Source: Actinoplanes siamensis
Lineage (GTDB): Bacteria; Actinomycetota; Actinomycetes; Mycobacteriales; Micromonosporaceae
Reading direction: 5' to 3'
Length of the DNA: 64,000 bases
Assembly: GCF_016862395.1 (NCBI RefSeq)
Contig: NZ_BOMW01000028.1
Location: forward strand, 104,067-168,066
Shown here: positions 35,373 through 44,700 of the stretch, in pieces
How the letters are laid out: each line of letters starts with the position of its first letter
Position numbering within the stretch: position 1 is the first letter of the stretch
Notes under the pieces: model-generated
The model's database searches: none
Seen by the model: only the letters and a program-made list of their open reading frames with translations
Told to the model about the DNA's origin: nothing
Made by a program: the position numbers and the translations under genes

Positions 35373-36227
35373 TCACTTGATGGCGCCGGCGGCGACGCCG
35401 CGCGTGAGGGTCCGCTGGAAGAGGAGGAAGAAGACCATCGCCGGGACGATGCCGATCAGCGCGGACGCGCTGGTGGTCGTGGCGTCCATCAACCGGTCGC
35501 CCTGCAGCACGCCGAGCGCCACCGGGACGGTCTGGTTGTCGTTGGAGATCAGGAAGATCAGCGGCAGGAAGAACTCGTTCCACGTCCAGATGAAGAAGAA
35601 CGTGAACAGGACCGCGAGGGTCGGCCGACTGACCGGGACCACCACCCGCCACAGCGCCCGCCATCTGCCGGCGCCGTCGATCGAGGCGGCCTCCAGCAGC
35701 TCCTTGGGGAACTCGGTGTAGACCGAGGTGAGCAGGTACGTGCCGAAGGCGCTCTGGACGACAGTGAAGATGATGATGATCGAGAACAGGCTGTCGTAAA
35801 GGCCGAGCTGCTTCGACAGGTGGTACAGCGGGTAGACCAGCGCCTCCTGCGGCAGCAGGTTGGCGATCAGGAAGAAGACCAGGAACCAGATCCGGCCCTT
35901 CACCCGGCCGACGCCCAGCGCGTACGCGTTGCACACCGACAGGACCACGCCCAGAACCGCGACGACGAGGCTGGTGATGAAGCTGTTCCAGAGCTTGAGG
36001 CCGAAGTCGACCCGGTTCCAGAAGTCGACGACGCCCTTCCAGTGGAGGTGGCCGGGCAGCGCCAGCGGGCCGTGCGCCGCGTAGTCGGCCGGGCTCTTCA
36101 CCGCGTTGATCGCGACCACCAGCAACGGCGCGACCACCAGCAGGAGCAGGACCAGCAGTAGGGCCAGGATCAGGAACCGGGTGGGGTGCCGTGCACGGAA
36201 GGACGCCCGGGAGGGGGTGACTGTCAT
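35373..36227 (-). CDS. Carbohydrate ABC transporter permease, MalG type
   Basis: Inner-membrane permease of 284 residues with about six hydrophobic segments. The first is FLILALLLVLLLLVVAPLLVV. The coupling loop EAASIDGAGRWRALWRVVVP is the EAA motif. The frame begins at 36245, but the ATG at 36227 has GGAG five bases upstream and lies one base after the MalF-type stop. It forms the channel with that permease. No ATPase gene is present in the operon; such importers in actinobacteria often share a multitasking MsiK-type ATPase encoded elsewhere. Confidence 0.92.
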   Translation of the reverse strand: MTVTPSRASFRARHPTRFLILALLLVLLLLVVAPLLVVAINAVKSPADYAAHGPLALPGHLHWKGVVDFWNRVDFGLKLWNSFITSLVVAVLGVVLSVCNAYALGVGRVKGRIWFLVFFLIANLLPQEALVYPLYHLSKQLGLYDSLFSIIIIFTVVQSAFGTYLLTSVYTEFPKELLEAASIDGAGRWRALWRVVVPVSRPTLAVLFTFFFIWTWNEFFLPLIFLISNDNQTVPVALGVLQGDRLMDATTTSASALIGIVPAMVFFLLFQRTLTRGVAAGAIK

Positions 36228-36228
36228 T

Positions 36229-37122
36229 TCAGCTCCGCTCGGCACGGTTCTGCAGGCGCAGGAAGACGGTCGCGAGGATGATGATCAGGACGGTGAGGAC
36301 TGTGGAGATCGCCGAGCCGTACCCGACCTGGGCCTTCTCGAAGAAGTTCTGGTAGGCGAAGTACGACGGCACCAGCGTCGCGTTGCTCGGCCCGCCGCGG
36401 GTGAGCACGAAGATCTGCCCGAAGATCTTGAGGGTCGCGATGGTGGTGGTCACCAGCACCACGTACAGCTCGGGCCGGATCATCGCGATGGTGATCTTCC
36501 GGAACCGCTGCCACCAGGTGGCGCCGTCCAGGTCGGCCGCCTCGTACAGCTGCGGGTCGATGCGCTGCAGCCCGGACATGAAGATCACGATCGGGTAGCC
36601 GAGCTGGAACCAGATCATCACCGCCATCACGCTGAACAGCGCGTACTTCGGGTCGCCCAGCCAGTTGCGGGCCAGCGAGCCGAGCCCGGCCGACTCCAGG
36701 ATCCTGTCGAGCGCGCCGTAGCCGGGGTGCAGGATCCAGCCCCAGATGATGCCGGTGACCGCGACCGGCAGGACCTGTGGCAGGTAGTAGCCGGAGCGCA
36801 GCACCGACGCCCAGCGGTCGCCGAACCGCTTGGCGACGTAGTCGAACAGGACCGCGGCCAGGACTAGGCCGAGGAAGGTGGGGATCACCGCCATCGCGAC
36901 GATCAGCAGGACGATGTGCCCGAACGACGCCCAGAAATTGGCGTCCCCGAACAGCCGGGTGTAGTTGTCGAGGCCCACCCACCTGGGGCTGCCGATCCCG
37001 GTCCACTTGGTGAAGCTGATGTAGACCGTCATCACCAGCGGGACGACGATCACCGCGGTGGAGGCGACCAGCCCGGGGACGAGGTAGACCGCGTACCCGC
37101 GGTTCTTGGTGCTGCCGGCCAT
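36229..37122 (-). CDS. Carbohydrate ABC transporter permease, MalF type
   Basis: Inner-membrane permease of 297 residues: VYLVPGLVASTAVIVVPLVM as first helix, SFTKWTGIGSPRWVGLDNY typical of sugar MalF/UgpA permeases, and the EAA loop YEAADLDGATWWQRFRKITI. It is followed by the MalG-type gene after one base and preceded by the binding protein. It imports the sugar later cleaved by the GH31 enzyme. Substrate identity is inferred from the enzyme. Confidence 0.92.
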   Translation of the reverse strand: MAGSTKNRGYAVYLVPGLVASTAVIVVPLVMTVYISFTKWTGIGSPRWVGLDNYTRLFGDANFWASFGHIVLLIVAMAVIPTFLGLVLAAVLFDYVAKRFGDRWASVLRSGYYLPQVLPVAVTGIIWGWILHPGYGALDRILESAGLGSLARNWLGDPKYALFSVMAVMIWFQLGYPIVIFMSGLQRIDPQLYEAADLDGATWWQRFRKITIAMIRPELYVVLVTTTIATLKIFGQIFVLTRGGPSNATLVPSYFAYQNFFEKAQVGYGSAISTVLTVLIIILATVFLRLQNRAERS

Positions 37123-37179
37123 GCGCCCGGTCCTTTCCAGCGGGGCGGGCGACGCCCGCCCCGGTTGTCACAGCGCCGG

Positions 37180-38490
37180 TCACTTGCCGAGGTCGGCGAG
37201 ATTCTCCTGGTACGGCTTGGCGATCTCGTCACGGAACGCCTGCGGCGTCTTGGAACCGTTGATCAGGCCCTGCACGCCGGCCACCAGCACGTCGTAGTAG
37301 CCCGGGGCCGGCCAGTCCGGATAGAAGGCGAGGCCGTCGGACGAGGTGAGCTTGGTGAAGTTCTCGATCAGCTCCTTGTTCTTGGCGTCGGTGATCGCCG
37401 CGGGGTCCGCCGCGACCGGCACGCCACCGCTGTTGCCGAGCAGGTTCTGCACCTCGGGCGACATGGTGATGTCGATGAAGTCGTACGCCAGGCTCTTGGC
37501 CCTGCTCTTCTGCGGGACCACCCACAGGTTGCCGCTGGAGCCGGGGTGCAGCGTGTTGCCGGGGAACAGGAAGGTGCCCCACTCGAAGTTCTTCACCTCG
37601 TTGACGAACCGGCCGTACCACCAGGAGCCGGAGATCAGGATCGGGAACTTGCCCTGCTCCCAGGAGACGCCCATGTCCTCGGCCTTGATGCCGGCCGAGT
37701 CCTTGCCGAGGTAGCCCTTCGACACCCAGTCGGCGAACGCCTGCGCGCCGTAGCTGATCACCGGGCCGTTGAAGTCGACCTTGTTCTTGTACAGCTGGTA
37801 GTCGTCGACGAAGGCCCGGTCGGCCTTGGCGAGCGCGAGCTCGTAGAAGATCTGCTGAGCCGGGTACTCGGCGCCGCCGACCGCGAGCGGGGTGACCTTG
37901 TTCTTGACGAACGTGTCCATCGCGGCGGTGAACTGGTCGAACGTGGTCGGCACGGCGATCTCGTACTTGTCGAACAGCGCCTTGTTGTAATAGACCATGA
38001 CGTATTCGCCGTAGTTGGGCACGCCGAAGAACCTGCCGCTGCCCATGATGCCGTCGTCGTCGTACTTCGCGGTGGTCTGCAGGCTGCCGCTGAGCAACTT
38101 GTCCCAGCCGTACTTGCCGAACTGGTCCGACAGGTCGGTGAGCAGGCCTTGCTTGGAGAGCAGGCCGGCGGTCGCGTTGCCCTTGTTGTACTCCATGATG
38201 TCGGGCGCGCTGTCCGAGTTCAGGATCATCTGAGCGTTCTGCTGGATCTGCTCGAAGCTCTTCTCCTCGAACTTCACCTCGACGCCCGGGTGCTTCCGCT
38301 TGAAGATCTCGATCGCCTTGTTCCAGGCGACGCCCATAGCGCTGGTCGGGCCCTCGTAGTGCCAGAGGGTGAGGGTCTTGGCGTCCGCACCCTCGTCCGC
38401 GGAGGAGGAGCCGTCGCCGCAGGCGGCGAGCGCGATCGAAGTGGTCGTCGCGAGGGCGCCGGCCAACAGCCCACGTCGTGAAAGAGCCAT
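37180..38490 (-). CDS. Extracellular sugar-binding lipoprotein
   Basis: Solute-binding protein (family 1) of 436 residues. The signal MALSRRGLLAGALATTTSIA contains a twin-arginine pattern (SRRGLLAG) and ends in the lipobox LAAC, so the mature protein is a membrane-anchored lipoprotein. The mature part has LTLWHYEGP, IEIFKRKHPGVEVKFEEKSF and PILISGSWWYGRF, as in sugar-binding proteins. It is the first gene of the importer/alpha-xylosidase operon. Two identical 14-bp LacI-type palindromes lie 58-101 bases upstream of its start. Confidence 0.93.
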   Translation of the reverse strand: MALSRRGLLAGALATTTSIALAACGDGSSSADEGADAKTLTLWHYEGPTSAMGVAWNKAIEIFKRKHPGVEVKFEEKSFEQIQQNAQMILNSDSAPDIMEYNKGNATAGLLSKQGLLTDLSDQFGKYGWDKLLSGSLQTTAKYDDDGIMGSGRFFGVPNYGEYVMVYYNKALFDKYEIAVPTTFDQFTAAMDTFVKNKVTPLAVGGAEYPAQQIFYELALAKADRAFVDDYQLYKNKVDFNGPVISYGAQAFADWVSKGYLGKDSAGIKAEDMGVSWEQGKFPILISGSWWYGRFVNEVKNFEWGTFLFPGNTLHPGSSGNLWVVPQKSRAKSLAYDFIDITMSPEVQNLLGNSGGVPVAADPAAITDAKNKELIENFTKLTSSDGLAFYPDWPAPGYYDVLVAGVQGLINGSKTPQAFRDEIAKPYQENLADLGK

Positions 38491-38547
38491 GTCGTGTCCT
38501 CCCAGGGGACTGGTCGAGGAGTGCGGCGCAACAGGAGGAGGGAACTC

Positions 38548-38561
38548 TCGAAGCGCTTCGA
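38548..38561. promoter_or_regulatory. LacI-family operator, copy 1
   Basis: TCGAAGCGCTTCGA, a perfect 14-bp palindrome with the central CG of LacI-family sites. It lies 58-71 bases before the binding-protein start. An identical site lies 30 bases (about three helical turns) away. Confidence 0.88.
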
Positions 38562-38577
38562 CGATGCGCTGATTTTG

Positions 38578-38591
38578 TCGAAGCGCTTCGA
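38578..38591. promoter_or_regulatory. LacI-family operator, copy 2
   Basis: TCGAAGCGCTTCGA again, identical to copy 1. It sits 42 bases downstream of the lacI-type gene stop and 88-101 before the binding-protein start. The in-phase pair suggests cooperative binding. Confidence 0.88.
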
Positions 38592-38633
38592 CAACTGCCT
38601 TGCGCAGACGCTAAGGAACCATCGATGCAGATG

Positions 38634-39650
38634 TCAACGGTGTGACGGCGAGATTTCGCGGCAGCTGTCCCGCTCGACCAGCCGGGGCTCCAGCAGCCGG
38701 GTGAAGTCGACACGGCGGTTGTCCAGCAACCTCATCGCGGTCTCCACCGCGATGGTCCCGACGTCGTGCGCCGGGATGTCGATGGAGGTCAGATCGACCG
38801 GCATCGCGGTCGCCACGTCCCGCGGGCAGACGGCGACGATCGAGACGTCCTCCGGCACCCGCCGCCCGGCGGCGTGCAGCAGGTCCAGCAACGGCCTCAG
38901 CGCTTCCTCGTTGTGCACGACCAGAGCGGTCAGACCGGGCAATGCGGTGTCCAGGTCGGCCAGGGCGGCCCGCACCCCGTCCGCGCCGGGCTCGCAGGGG
39001 TGGGTGGTCGTCCGCAGCTCCAGCTCGTGGGAGGCCCGCAGGAAGCCTGCCAGGAACCGGTCAGCGTACGTCGTCTGGCGCCGGTAGACGGCCGGCGACG
39101 CGCCGATCAGCCCGATCCGCCGGTGACCGTGGCCGGCCAGGTGCCGCAGCGCGAGCGCGGCAGCGGCCTCGAAGTCCAGGTCGACGCAGGCGATGCCGGC
39201 GTGGTCGGCGGGTAGTCCGATCAGGACGGACGGCTGCTTGAGCGTACGGATCGCGGGCAGCCGCACGTCGTCCCGCTCGATGTCCATCAGGATCAGCGCG
39301 TCGACCATGGTGCTGTGCGCCACCCGCTCCAGGCCGGCGGTGCCCTCGTCCTTGGTCAGCAGCAGCACGTCGTGGTTGAACGACCGCGCGGCCGTCACCA
39401 CAGCCGTCGCGAACTGCATGATGACCGGCACGTTCACGTCCACGCGCAGCGGCGCCACCAGCGCCAGCACGTTGGTCTTGCTGCTGGCCAGCGCCCGCGC
39501 CCCGGCGTGCGGGTGGAAACCCAGCTCGGCGATGGCGGCCTGGACCCGGGCCCGGGTCTCGGCGGAGATCGGCCGGCGCCCGCTCAACACGTACGACACC
39601 GTGCTGGGCGACACACCGGCCGCCCGGGCGACGTCGTTGATCGTCGGCAC
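38634..39650 (-). CDS. LacI-family transcriptional repressor of the xyloside operon
   Basis: Regulator of 338 residues. The N-terminal helix-turn-helix and hinge read VPTINDVARAAGVSPSTVSY and LSGRRPISAETRARV. The periplasmic-binding-like effector domain spans about 60-335. The frame is open to 39683, but the GTG at 39650 has GGGGAGGCGCA upstream and gives the standard LacI start. It lies directly upstream of the importer operon on the same strand, and three identical palindromes flank it. It probably represses the importer, the alpha-xylosidase and formerly the GH3 gene until a xyloside is bound. Confidence 0.92.
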   Translation of the reverse strand: MPTINDVARAAGVSPSTVSYVLSGRRPISAETRARVQAAIAELGFHPHAGARALASSKTNVLALVAPLRVDVNVPVIMQFATAVVTAARSFNHDVLLLTKDEGTAGLERVAHSTMVDALILMDIERDDVRLPAIRTLKQPSVLIGLPADHAGIACVDLDFEAAAALALRHLAGHGHRRIGLIGASPAVYRRQTTYADRFLAGFLRASHELELRTTTHPCEPGADGVRAALADLDTALPGLTALVVHNEEALRPLLDLLHAAGRRVPEDVSIVAVCPRDVATAMPVDLTSIDIPAHDVGTIAVETAMRLLDNRRVDFTRLLEPRLVERDSCREISPSHR

Positions 39651-39808
39651 TGCGCCTCCCCATGTACCCCGGCCCCGGCCCACGACCGCTCCCCTCGCCG
39701 ATCCTAACTACCTGCTGCTCACCAACCGCATACCGCGGGTCGCGGCGGGCAGCCGCGAGAAGGGTCGCGGCGGGGAGCCCGCTCCCAGAAGGCCCCCCGC
39801 CGCGAGTC

Positions 39809-40198
39809 TCACCGGAAACCGAACGACGCCAGCGCAGACCGGGATCGAACACCAGGTAGACGTCCCGGCGCCCGGTCGCGGCCGCCAGCGGCGCGCTCAC
39901 CGCGTTGTCCGCGTAGACGCCGCCGGTGTCCGACACACCGGCCGCGCCGATCACCCGGCCGGTCGGCGACCCCGGCCGCACCCGCACCGGCCCGGCGCCG
40001 GCGGCCCGTACCGTCACGGTCTTCGCACCCCGCAGCGCGGCGTCGCGGAAGGCGGCCGACCAGGTCGTCGACGCGGGTCCGCAGCGGCAGGCGGGGATCG
40101 CGGAACGGCCACGCCGGCGCGGCGTGTGCCGGCGTGGCGATCAACGGGACGGTGAGCGGTGCGGCGGCCAGCATCGCCGGTCCGCGTCCGGTGCGCAT
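39809..40198 (-). pseudogene. Collapsed GH3 glycosidase-CBM6 gene
   Basis: The ATG at 40198 starts a signal peptide (LAAAPLTVPLIATPAHA) followed by WPFRDPRLPLRTRVDDLVGRL, the usual mature N-terminus of secreted GH3 beta-glucosidases/xylosidases. At about 40050 the reading jumps frame into a carbohydrate-binding-module-6-like C-terminus: AAFRDAALRGAKTVTVRA, SPTGRVIGAAGVSDTGG and GRRDVYLVFDPG. It changes frame again to end SFGFR and stop at 39809. The whole GH3 catalytic part is missing, so it is a deletion relic. A perfect LacI-type operator still lies 24 bases upstream, showing it belonged to the xyloside regulon. Confidence 0.8.
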
Positions 40199-40221
40199 GC
40201 CGGTCTCCCTCGGTGGCGGAA

Positions 40222-40235
40222 TCGAAGCGCTTCGA
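40222..40235. promoter_or_regulatory. LacI-family operator, copy 3, upstream of the GH3 relic
   Basis: TCGAAGCGCTTCGA, identical to the two sites before the sugar-binding protein. It lies 24-37 bases before the GH3 relic ATG on the minus strand, a typical repressor position. Confidence 0.88.
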
Positions 40236-40332
40236 CAAGGTGCGGTCACCATAGATTCCGGCCGATGCCGGAGGCAACAGCCTTGCCGAAATCTGCCGGA
40301 AACCGGAGCGCGTAACCGGGCACAATGGGCGA

Positions 40333-41700
40333 GTGCGACTGATCGTGATCGGTGGGGACGCGGCTGGGATGTCGGCGGCCGCGCAGGCCCGGCGCAAGCG
40401 CGGCCCGGACGCGCTGGAGATCCTGGCGTTCGAGATGGGCCGGTTCGTATCCTATTCGGCGTGCGGCATCCCGTACTGGATCGGCGGGGTGGTGGACGGC
40501 CCGGACGCGCTGGTCGCCCGAGCGCCCGCGGAGTTCCGCAAGGCCGGGATCGAGGTACGGACCCGGCACGAGGTGACCGGGATCGATCTCGCCGCGCAGC
40601 GCGTCACCGTGCGTGACCTCGACGGCGGCGTGTCCCGGACCGAGCATTTCGACGAGTTGGTCTACGCGACCGGCGCGACACCCGTCCGGCCGCCCTGGGC
40701 GCAGGTGCCGGAGGAAGGCGTCTTCGGCGTGCAGACGCTCGAGGACGGCGCGGCGCTGCGCGCGTGGCTGGACACCGAGAAGCCGGAGTCCGCCGTGGTG
40801 ATCGGGGCCGGCTACATCGGCGTCGAGATGGCCGAGGCGCTGATCAACCGCGGCCTGCGGGTCACCCTGGTGGAGAAGGCCGGGCAGCCGATGGGCACCG
40901 TCGACCCGGACATGGGCGCGCTGGTCGCGGACTCGATCCGGCAACTCGGCATCGACCTGCGCACCGGCGTCACGGTCGAGGGCCTGGAGACGGCGAACGG
41001 CCGGATCACGGCGGTGGCCACGGACAGCGGTCCGGTCGCGGCCGGCGTCGTGGTCGTCGGATTGGGCGTACGCCCCAACACCGCCCTGGCCCAAGCCGCC
41101 GGCCTGCCCGTCGGGACGACCGGCGGGCTCCGCACCGACCAGCGGCAACGCGTGGTGGGCCGGGTCTGGGCGGCCGGCGACTGCACCGAGGTGCACCACC
41201 GGATCAGCAACCGCCCGGTGCACGTGCCGCTCGGCACGCACGCCAACAAGCAGGGCCGGGTCGCCGGGATCAACATCGGCGGCGGGTACGCGACGTTCCC
41301 CGGGATCATCGGGACCGCCGTGACCAAACTCTGCGACCTGGAGGTCGCCCGCACCGGGCTGAGCTCACGGGAGGCGGAACAGGCGGGCTTCGCGACGGTG
41401 AGCGCCGTGGTGGAGTCGACGAACCGGGCCGGCTACTTCCCCGGCGCGGTGCCGATGACGGTCAAGGTGATCGCCGAGCGGGACAGCGGAGTGTTGCTCG
41501 GCGCGCAGATCGTGGGCCGGACCGAGGCGGCGAAGCGGATCGACGCGTTCGCCGTGGCGGTGTGGAATCGGATGACCGTCAGTGACATGACCGGTCTGGA
41601 TCTCGGCTACGCGCCGCCGTACGCCCCGGTCTGGGATCCGATTCTGATCGCCGCCCGCAAGGCCGAGGAGGCCCTCCGCAAAGTGCCCCCTCGGCCGTAG
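40333..41700 (+). CDS. FAD/NAD(P)-dependent disulfide reductase, CoA-disulfide-reductase-like
   Basis: Flavoprotein of 455 residues. FAD binding is in LIVIGGDAAGMSAAAQARR, the single redox cysteine is Cys44 in VSYSACGIPYWIGG, NADH binding is in VVIGAGYIGVEMAEAL, and the second FAD motif is VWAAGDCTEV. A C-terminal dimerisation domain follows (about 330-445). One active-site cysteine with the SxxCGxPY pattern is typical of CoA-disulfide reductases and NADH oxidases of that branch. It would reduce CoA disulfide or a persulfide, or oxidise NADH with oxygen; the sequence cannot decide. A GTG start is used. It converges on the protease gene with only two bases between stops. Confidence 0.88.
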   Translation: MRLIVIGGDAAGMSAAAQARRKRGPDALEILAFEMGRFVSYSACGIPYWIGGVVDGPDALVARAPAEFRKAGIEVRTRHEVTGIDLAAQRVTVRDLDGGVSRTEHFDELVYATGATPVRPPWAQVPEEGVFGVQTLEDGAALRAWLDTEKPESAVVIGAGYIGVEMAEALINRGLRVTLVEKAGQPMGTVDPDMGALVADSIRQLGIDLRTGVTVEGLETANGRITAVATDSGPVAAGVVVVGLGVRPNTALAQAAGLPVGTTGGLRTDQRQRVVGRVWAAGDCTEVHHRISNRPVHVPLGTHANKQGRVAGINIGGGYATFPGIIGTAVTKLCDLEVARTGLSSREAEQAGFATVSAVVESTNRAGYFPGAVPMTVKVIAERDSGVLLGAQIVGRTEAAKRIDAFAVAVWNRMTVSDMTGLDLGYAPPYAPVWDPILIAARKAEEALRKVPPRP

Positions 41701-41702
41701 CG

Positions 41703-44700
41703 TCACGGCGTGACGGAACCGATCCGGACCGACCCGCGGCCGACGACCGCGCCCTCGCCGGTCACGAACGACACCTCACCGGAGAGGTGCCGCCCGGCCG
41801 GCGGGACCGCGGAGACGGTCACCGCGCCGGTGACCGTCGCGGACGCCCCGACCGCCAGCGCGATCGGCGTGCCCGGCGCCGACACGCCGCCCAGCGCCGG
41901 GCTGTAGTACGCGTCCTGGTAGTCGTACGCGGTCGAGCCGGCGGGCACCGAGTACCCCTGGATCTCCACCTTGTACCTCCCGGCGGCCGGCGAGAGCAGC
42001 GTGACCGCCTCCTGCGAGTCGCCGTCCGCGGACCGGCCCACCTCGACGCCGTTCGCGTCGTAGACGAACAGGTCCAGGTCGGCGGCCGGGTCGGCGGTGC
42101 CGCCGATGGCCACGTTCAGCCGGGACGCGCCGGCCGGGACGTCGACCGTGTAGTCCTGCACGCCACCCTGCTCGATGGTCGGGCGCTGGGTCGACGAGCT
42201 GCCCAGCGGACCGCCCTGCGGGATGATCGTGATCGGGCCGAACCGGTTGGCGACCGTCCAGCTCGCCGGGGTGGCGGCACCCACCCGGACGCCGGGCAGC
42301 GTCACCGTCTCCGGCGAGACCGTCACGCCCTGCACCTTGGCGGTCAGCGCGAACGGGTTGCTCAGCAGCGGCGAGGTGCGCCGGGACTCGACCTCGAGCT
42401 CCCAGACGCCCGGGACCGGGTTGTCGTACGACCGCTCCTCCGGCTTGCAGGCCGCCGGGTCGGAGTAGCCGGTGTAGCAGTACGGGCTGGAGGTCGGCTC
42501 GACCGGCACGCCGTACGGGTTGATCGCGATCCACCGGGTCTGCGAGCCGGCCGCCAGACCGCCCAGGTCCACCTGCAGCGAGGTGGCGTCCGGCGGGACG
42601 GTGACGAAGAACGACGTGGTGGAGTTGCGGTCGACGGCGCCGGAGAACGTCGTCGCGTACGACGGGCTCTTCGTCTCCACGCCGGTGACCACGGTGTTCA
42701 GCACCTCGAAGTCGATCGCCGGGGTCAGCGGGTCGTCCACCTCGAGCAGCGCGCTGGTCACGCCGCGGCCGGCGGTCACCCGGACCGGGACCTTGACGGT
42801 CTTGTTCAGCGGCAGTCCGACCAGCGGGACCGTCGAGAACGCCGCACGGTCACCGGCGAACGAGAGCCGGTGCAGGACGGTCCGGTTCGGGCCGCTGGTG
42901 CGGGTCAGCGACAGCGTCACCACCTTGGTCCGGCCGGCCTCGAAGCCGCCGTCCGCGGCCGCGCACCGGTTGTGGATGCCGGCGCCGACGCCGGGCGTGG
43001 CCAGGTACTGCGCGAGCGGGGTGCAGACCGGCGCCGACGAGGTGTACCCGCGCACCTCGGTGATCCGGGTGAGCAGGTTCCATGAGGCGGGCACGTCGAC
43101 GACGCCGTAACCCTGCTCGTGCACCTGCTCGCCGGGGATCGGGTCGGCGGTCGAGTAGATCGCCCGGCGCAGCTGGGCCGGGGTGACCGTGCGCCGGTTC
43201 TGCGCGGCGGCCGAAAGCAGCAGCGCGGCGGCGCCGGTGGCCTGCGGCGCGGCCATCGACGTGCCGTTCTGCATCGAGTAGCCGGCCGGCAGCCGGTAGC
43301 CGACCGTGTCGATCCCGGCGACCGCCTCCCAGGTCGGCGACGCGGAGATGGCCGAGCCGGGCGCCGTGATGTTCGGCTTGAAGCCGCCGTCCTCCCGCGG
43401 GCCACGCGAGGAGAACGGGAACAGCTGCAGGTCCTTGCGGGTCACCGAGCCGTAGTTGGCCAGCCAGGTCTGTTTCGACACGCTCGCCGCGACGCTCACC
43501 GCGTCGGTGGCGACCGACGGGTCGCCGACGGTGTTCAGGCCCGGCCCGGAGTTGCCGGCCGAGACGAACAGCTGCACCCCGTACCCGGTGATCAGGCTCT
43601 GGTAGAGCTGCGCCTGGGCGCTGCTGCCGTCGTTCAGCGCGGGCAGGCCGCCGATCGACAGGTTCACCACGTCGACGTGCCGGTTCACGACCAGGTCGAC
43701 CATGCCGGTGGTGAGCGCGGCCGCGGTGCAGCCGCCGCCCCACGAGCAGGCCCGCGCGGAGACGATCGTCGAGCCGGGCGCCTGGCCGTCGAGGTCGCGG
43801 TTGCCGAGCAGGTCGTTGCCCGCGGCGATGCCCGCCACGTGGGTGGCGTGCAGGCCCTCCGGGATGCCGATGTTGACGAAGTCGGCCACGCCGGGCAGGC
43901 CGGCCGGGGCCAGGTCGACGTCCTCGCGGTACTCCACCACGAACGGCATCCGCTCGGCGATCTCGGTGGCCGGGTTGTCGGTGCCGAAGTAGCCGACGTC
44001 GAACTTCTCCCGGTACGGCCGCATCACGGCGTCGTCGGTGAAGTCGTTGTTCTGGTTCACGTCGACCCGGATGTCGTGGCTGACCGGGTCGTAGAGGACA
44101 CCCCAGACGTCCGTGGTGTCGCCGTCCCGGTTGACGTCGCCGGCCGGCTCCGAGTTGGTGGTGATGGCCTCGCTGAAGCGGTTGATCCGCCAGGTCCCGG
44201 CCGGCGCCTTCCAGGTCGAGCCGGCGTACGTGAACGCCGGGCCGGCCACCTCGGTGAGCATCGCGCGCCAGGTGCCGTCGCCCTCCACCACGGGGTCGGT
44301 GGCGGTCACCCAGTCGACGATCTTGCGCGCGCCGGTGGTGGTCCGCTGCAGGGCCGGGTGGGCCAGGTCGACGCCGCTGTCCATGATGCCGATGGTCACG
44401 CCGCGCCCGTCGTACGCCGGGTGCTTGCGCTTGAACTCCACCGAGCCGGTCTCGCCGGCCGGCAGGAACGGGTTGTCGGCCGGGGTGTTCGCGCCCGGCC
44501 CGGCCGCCACTGGCGCCCGCGTGCCACCCTTGGCGCCGGAGGCCAGGTCGGGCTCGGGGAGCTTGACGGTCTCGTCCAGGTCGACGGCCGCGACGCCGGG
44601 CAGCCCGGCCGCGGTGAGCACCTTGCCGGTGGGCACCGTGGCCAGCACGTAGCCGACCTCGTCGAAGCGCCGGGCGACGGTGCCGCCGAGCGCCTCGAGC

